From the NCBI GenBank assembly GCA_020746875.1, contig JAGTJL010000004.1:1054001-1118000 (forward strand): a DNA stretch of 64,000 bases, read 5' to 3'. Below, piece by piece: positions 58,854 to 64,000 of the stretch; position 1 is the first letter of the stretch, and every line of letters starts with the position of its first letter. A model generated the notes under the pieces. That model was not told where the DNA came from and made no database searches. It saw only the letters and a list, made by a program, of their open reading frames with translations. Both the position numbers and the translations under genes were made by a program. This DNA comes from Rhexocercosporidium sp. MPI-PUGE-AT-0058 (Eukaryota; Ascomycota; Leotiomycetes; Helotiales).

Positions 58854-58860
58854 TATAAAA
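58854..58860 (+). promoter_or_regulatory. TATA box of the small CxxC protein gene
   Basis: TATAAAA lies 208 bp upstream of the ATG at 59068, followed by a CT/AC-rich leader. The position suits a transcription start near 58890 with a leader of about 180 nt. Confidence 0.55.
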
Positions 58861-59067
58861 GGAGCTTGATATCCCTTCAGAAATGAGGTTTTCACAATCG
58901 GCAAACACAACCGTGACTTCCTCAATCCTCAATTCTCAATCATTCGTCTTACATCAAGGCTTTGCTTTCTTCAAGCTACAGTACTTCTTCTCCAACAACT
59001 CTCCCCTTCACTCTCAAATCAATAGACCCACCATATCACTTCACGTCACTACCAATAGAACAGCACA

Positions 59068-59423
59068 ATGGCTACCTATACCACTTCTTCCACTCGACTC
59101 ATCAACAGTCTCGGTGATAACGTCTGGACAACCTGTCCCGACTGCGGCGGCAATCCACGAACGTAAGTCTGTCTGTCTGTCAGCCCCACCCCCTTCCAAA
59201 ACATGAGCTTTTTCCAGAGGATCGCAAAGCTAACAATCACCATAGCTGCCCCGGTTGCATGACCTGCGGAGGCAGCGGCGTGGTTGCCAATGCATGCAAC
59301 CATGAGGGTAATGGCGATGGCTGCTCTTTGGCTCAGTCTCCATTCCACCCTACTCCTCTCGATCACATCACCAGCCATGGGAATTTCTACAGCTACGGCT
59401 ACGGCTCTGCACTTGGGCTGTGA
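59068..59423 (+). CDS. small CxxC / CxGxG zinc-finger-like protein, 90 aa
   Basis: Exons 59068-59162 and 59246-59423. The 83-nt intron (GTAAGT donor, GCTAAC branch point, CATAG acceptor) splits a Thr codon, and the frame closes at TGA. Sequence features: MATYTTSSTRLINSLGDNVW, then TTCPDCGGNPRTCPGC, MTCGGSGVVANACNH and GDGC, then a Tyr/Gly/Ser-rich tail ending SALGL. Four closely spaced CxxC-type pairs with CGG and CGGSG resemble the CxxCxGxG zinc-binding motifs of DnaJ cysteine-rich regions, but there is no J domain. There is no signal peptide, so it is probably cytosolic or nuclear. A strong TATA box and CT-rich leader suggest an inducible or abundant transcript. Function unknown. Confidence 0.8.
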
Positions 59424-61450
59424 GCAGGCAGTCGATCCACTCGCCTCCCGCCACGCAACTACCTTGAGCTGCTTCTTAGTTTCCTTGATACCTGTTTAGT
59501 CTCTTTCTTTCGTTTCATAGGGGTGGCGATTCTGGAGTTCTCGGCGATACGGAAGGAAGGCATGCAGGGAGAGTGAGAGGGAGGGAAGGTGGAAGGGAAG
59601 TGTCTGGCTGTCGCTTCAACTCTCGCTTCGCTTATTTGCTTTGCTTGCCTTTCCCCTCACCTGTCCTTTTCATGTTTTCTTACTGTAGCAGCGCACAACA
59701 CACGCGTGTATACCTAGCTATTGGTTATATTGATATCTAGTTCTCTACCTTTGTACCTCGGCTTGGCAAGCTTATTAGAGCATTCATTGATCTAGGGCAC
59801 ATGGGAGATTGTGGTTGGTGTTGTGGCTGGGGATTGGGTTAGGATGAGGGGGGTGCATGGTATGGGAAACGCCATCACACGGGCTTTTTGTTTATCGGGA
59901 TTCTCTTCATGCAGTTGCCTTGGTTTATGTAGCCTCAGTACATGGTCGATGCTGCTTTCATGTATACAACTACAACTATTGGTGAAATATATATATTTTG
60001 AACACCTACTTACTCTCAACGAGGGGCGACTGGTTAGCTGAACGAGACCGTGATCCAGCGTCTCCACAACACAATCGGTTACTTCCAACGGGAAGCCCCA
60101 TGACAATCGGTGACGTTGAAATTATGCTATGTACGTTGTAGCCAAGCCGGGCTTGCTTCTGAGCATGCATATCCATGACGAATATCATTCTGGAATGCTG
60201 CATCCTCTTCGTGTGACCTTCCAACCCCTTGATATCTGCCCCCCACCTTCTCAGCAGCATCTGTCAGATATATTAGATATGCTTAAACATTATCTTAACG
60301 TTCACCTTCGCTTTTCGAGCTAGCATTGGGTGAAAGGGGTTCATGCGCTGCAGCCCGTCGTCAGTATTGCACAAATCTCAGGCTTAAATCAGTCAATTCG
60401 TACGACATTCGCGTCCGTCTGAGGTGGGGTATGAGTTGAGGCACGGCGTCGGACGTTAGATAGTCCTCGTCATCTTTTGTCTCTAGTCCCTGAAGCCGGC
60501 GCTGACAAGCTTATCGCACCAGATATCACACAGAGCCGTCCTGTCGTTCTTCCGTCTCGCAGTCTCCTGACCTGCTTTTCTTGGGTTTCCATCTGCCCAG
60601 CAGTGTATCTTCGGTATCTCTCGAATGATAAGCAGTGTTCCACGACGTCCGTTTAGAATAACGGTACAGCCTAATGCAAGTTCTGAATCGTGCTCGCTCA
60701 GCCCGCCATCCAAAGGAAATTCGCATGTTGATTCCCCATTGGCGAGACATTATCTTCGATGACGGTACAGATAAGAGCCTGTGAGGGGTTTTGCTGCGAT
60801 GATCGGTAGGACAGATGATGAGATCCGGCACCTCACTTCCTTCTCATCGAGTATCGTGGCATTCTTTGCCTCGAACGCAGCGCGTGCAGATGACCGATTT
60901 GCTTCCCAGCGCGGGAATATTACGGATTTGTCGCCCTGTCGTGTTGCCGTGGGGTACATTCGCATCGGAGTTTGGCTATGCTTTGAGGCATACCTTGATA
61001 CATTTATTGCTTTTCGATGATGGTGCCTCCTCGAATGCTGTGCATCCATTCTTGAAATCGCAACATTGGAATTTGACCTTTAAGAATGGACGGAGTTGAA
61101 CCAAGTGGCAGATCAGGTGGATAGTTCGGGATAACCATCGTTGTACAAGGTAATGCCGATATGAAGCGCCCGGAATTTGACTCGCAGACTTGATTTAGGA
61201 CTGCTGATTGTCCATGGCAGTTTTTAGTGTGGATAGAACGGCACGGCTGGAGCGATGTTGTGGCTTGCATTGACAGATGTGTTGATGCATCCACGTGCTT
61301 TTTACTGGACAAGCTGACTCCGCAAGTACTTGGTATATAGAACTGGAGGTATTGAACTAGCGAAGTTTCTTCTGAGTACGCCATCGGTCGGAGCTATAGC
61401 TTGGTTTCCTTATTACGGTAATCGTCGACACATCGCATGATAGAATTATC
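59424..61450. other. no supportable gene
   Basis: The 3' flank of the small CxxC gene, then short frames on both strands up to about 100 codons. No splice chain or domain was recognised. ATATATATTTTG at about 59989-60000 is an AT-rich patch. Confidence 0.45.
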
Positions 61451-62801
61451 ATGGCCCTGATTTGCATCGAGCGTTGGATCTGCGGAACCTCCGGGGGACT
61501 GCATGCTCAAAATGTCAGCACACAAGATCTAATCCCCGCATCTAAACTTCAGACGAAATACCATTGCTCCTTCAAAGACACCCAGGCGGTTCGGCTATGT
61601 CCTCAGAATATTGTCGCAATCTGGCTAGGAGCTTTCTTCAATGACGACGAGACATCCCGCGGATATGACCTCGTTGTCGTTGCCCAAGAGTATTCAAAGT
61701 AAGAGATGATGGCGCCAAGCTAAAGATGTTAGTTCTCTGTCTCGTAAGCTTCCCGCAGAACTGCTTTACGGATACTTCTTGTTTGTGATACATTAGGCAG
61801 CAAGAAGTCTTGCCACCAATCATATGGCTAGCTTCACTGATTCTTCCATTAGAAGCTTGCTTGAGGCCTAGGAAAAGAAAAATCACCTGTTCGCAACAAG
61901 TGGCAGCCAAATGATCTCTTGCTGTTAAACCAAGGTTTGCACAAGGCACTTGAGGCAATACGACTACCAGTGTATTTGATTTCTGGTGACTTTCTTCATT
62001 GGTTGCTCTGATTTGGAATTGTCGTATGGCACAATTTATAGACTCGTTGTCTTACTACCTTTTCGGGATCGATTGCGTTTGGGATACTAGATATTGCCTA
62101 GTGCCGTTTGAGGAGAATACCAAAGAGCACGAGTGGCAATCCTAAGTCCTCTCCTCTGCTACTTGTGCCGGGCCTGATCATCCGCTTTCTTCTGCTAAAG
62201 GATATAATATATGGGATACTGGATGTGCTATCATGGGTAGGTGCTATTGCTGATCCGAGACAAGGAAGTCCGTCTTGTACTGTTGAACGAATGAGCCGTT
62301 TGTGTCTGCACGGTGTTTTTATCCTTCTGACCCAAGGGAAGAGATCAACAACCATATGTCCAGCTTGGAAGATTGCAACCTCCACGCCGATCTTCATAGC
62401 GAAATGATCGTCTTATCACCACTCACTCTCATGCCTGTGATGAAACATCACTGCAAAAGACACTCTCGAAATGGTGTAGGGACAGCTTGCATCTCTGGGT
62501 ATGAGTAGTCTCGTCTATCTCTCTCCTCGCCGTAGATCGGAAAAGATTGCTGGCCAAGCTGGGAGTCCGTGACGAGCTTCATCAGCTCCTCCATGTTATC
62601 TTGTCGATCTCTTCGAGCAGTATTGGGTACCAACTGGCCCTAGACGGCAGTAGGACACTCCTGGTCTCGACTTCTCATGGCATCTTGATATCCACCTCCA
62701 TATCGACACTCCAGGAGCTGGACTCGTTTATAGAGCGGTCTGCATTGCAAAGAGGAAAGGAGACTGGTATGCGATGTCTGATCTTCGAGAGTAATTCTTG
62801 A
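61451..62801 (+). pseudogene. possible relic of a HET-domain gene
   Basis: Two fragments on the plus strand recall HET-domain proteins. At ~61580-61670, QAVRLCPQNIVAIWLG followed by a DDETSRGYDLV stretch resembles the pattern in which an I-Y-x-x-A helix leads into V-W-L-G and then D/S-rich sequence. About 700 bp later (~62315), RCFYPSDPREEINNHMSSLE resembles the S-D-P-R-D-K-I-Y-A-L-L-G motif. Order and spacing fit. Intervening frames carry many stops and the W-I-D-A-x-C-I-N-Q block was not found, so any gene here is dead. The match is by eye and weak; chance is a real alternative. Confidence 0.25.
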
Positions 62802-64000
62802 CCTTTGACGGGAATGAAACCAGAAGATGGATACTAACAACTGCAAGGAATCATGAGTCCGAGGGGAGTTTTATACTTGGTGTTAACACCATTGTGAATC
62901 GTATCTCCTTCCATCATTGTTGCTATATGTGTAATCGTAAAGTTCGGAGATCGTGTTGAGTGAGTGTGAGGAATGAGCGACCGAACAATTCACCTCAATC
63001 AATCTCGTTGCGACCCAGCAGAGCGCGCGCCAGCGCTCTTGAAATCTCCACCGCGCCTTCCTTCCAGTTATGCTATGCCAGCAAGCTCGACATCGATCTG
63101 GAGACCTGCTTTGTCAAGGTGTGGTTTTGAAATTGTATAAGGTGTCATGACAGATCCTGGAGAGGCGCTCTGGCACCTCTCTTAGCCGTCAATCAGCGTG
63201 CCGTTTGATATTTGCCGCACATCCAACGTGCTCGCGAGCTCAGCTTTGATTGTAGATGGTGACCATCCACAATCTTCCGTTGTACTGTTTCCTTTGCTGG
63301 CCACTATGGCCTGACATAGCCTTGAAAGTGTATGCTGTTTCGGAGATGGCATGCGCCATAGGAGGAGCGGTAAGGGCCTCCAGTGACATCAAAATCGCGC
63401 CTCCATTCCATTGAGCCATCTGTGTGCTCAGCCCTGAGACCTGGGCAGTTTTCTTACTTACCTAGCTCAATCAGCATGCATCAAATACCTGATGAAGTAG
63501 TCTTCCAGACCAGCACAACTCGACGGACAGCGACTATTTCTTCTTCACAACCTTGAACAATCAAAGTATGCAATGAAAAAAAACAAAAGACTGCTCAGTC
63601 ATCCATCAAAACCCACCCAGTCCCCATGGCCGAAGCACACAAGGAAAGGGTCGAGATCATCACCACTCTCTATACAATCACCAGCAAGAGCTGGGATCGC
63701 CGTCTTTGCAGACAGTACGAGAGTGAAACGGCTTCACTCTAGGGCATCGAGGAAAGGCTCATCGTCGCAGGCGTGAGTCTGTAGCAACTGTAAGGAGCTC
63801 AGAGAAGGACACATACTTTAGAAATGATTCTTTGAAGTGTGGTCTGTTTTTTGGAAGAGGGTTTGGGGGGAGCGAGTTTATATAGGGAAAAAAGTTCTTC
63901 GATTTGCGCTAGTGCGCGCTTGTTGGCGCTAATGAGGAGGGGATGTATCCACGTGACTCTGTGCAGCCGCATGAGAAGGGCTCCCTCCTCCTCGAGCCCT
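62802..64000. other. no supportable gene at the right end
   Basis: Only short frames are present, the longest about 67 codons (63573-63776). A gene truncated by the window end cannot be excluded. Confidence 0.45.

Overview
This window is nuclear DNA of a filamentous ascomycete. Three things point to Pezizomycotina, most likely Leotiomycetes/Helotiales: short introns of about 45-130 nt with GTAAGT-type donors and CTAAC/CTAAT branch points; genes for TAF13, KISH, RPS23 and a septum/cytoskeleton-type disordered protein; and several 2EXR-domain proteins. The species is inferred from protein style and could not be searched. No bacterial features, CRISPR, rRNA, convincing tRNA or intact transposon was seen.

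Layout. 1.6-3.8 kb: SOK1/Tcp11-family gene (minus). 3.8-10.3 kb: long stretch without a supportable gene. 10.3-12.0 kb: SLC35G-like EamA transporter (minus). 13.1-16.9 kb: compact housekeeping block with TAF13 (minus), an overlapping disordered ORF (minus), the tiny KISH/Ksh1 secretory gene (plus), a coiled-coil protein (minus) and RPS23 (plus). 17.6-20.5 kb: type II membrane PNGase-A-like protein with a small ORF just upstream. 20.5-26 kb: gene-poor. 26.0-30.6 kb: two convergent PLC-X-fold proteins, one secreted and one predicted GPI-anchored. 32.3-33.4 kb: SUR7/PalI tetraspan protein. 35-39.4 kb: cluster of three 2EXR-domain genes, one intact and two decayed. 39.7-41.5 kb: nine-exon vacuolar-type zinc transporter (ZRC1/COT1 family). 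42.5-48.2 kb: 1877-aa disordered protein. 50.5-51.9 kb: IFRD-family protein. 53.3-56.0 kb: FHA protein with a C-terminal membrane tail. 59.1-59.4 kb: 90-aa CxxC/CxGxG protein with a clear TATA box. 61.4-62.8 kb: possible HET-domain relic. The two ends carry no supportable gene.

The genes do not form a pathway or biosynthetic cluster. The loose theme is membrane, cell surface and secretion: KISH (Golgi), PNGase A, two PLC-X proteins, SUR7, CDF and EamA transporters, and an FHA tail-anchored protein. The gene-poor stretches and decayed paralogues look like accessory DNA between conserved housekeeping islands. Exon boundaries were worked out by hand from splice signals and frame continuity, and totals were checked for divisibility by three. 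No similarity search was run.
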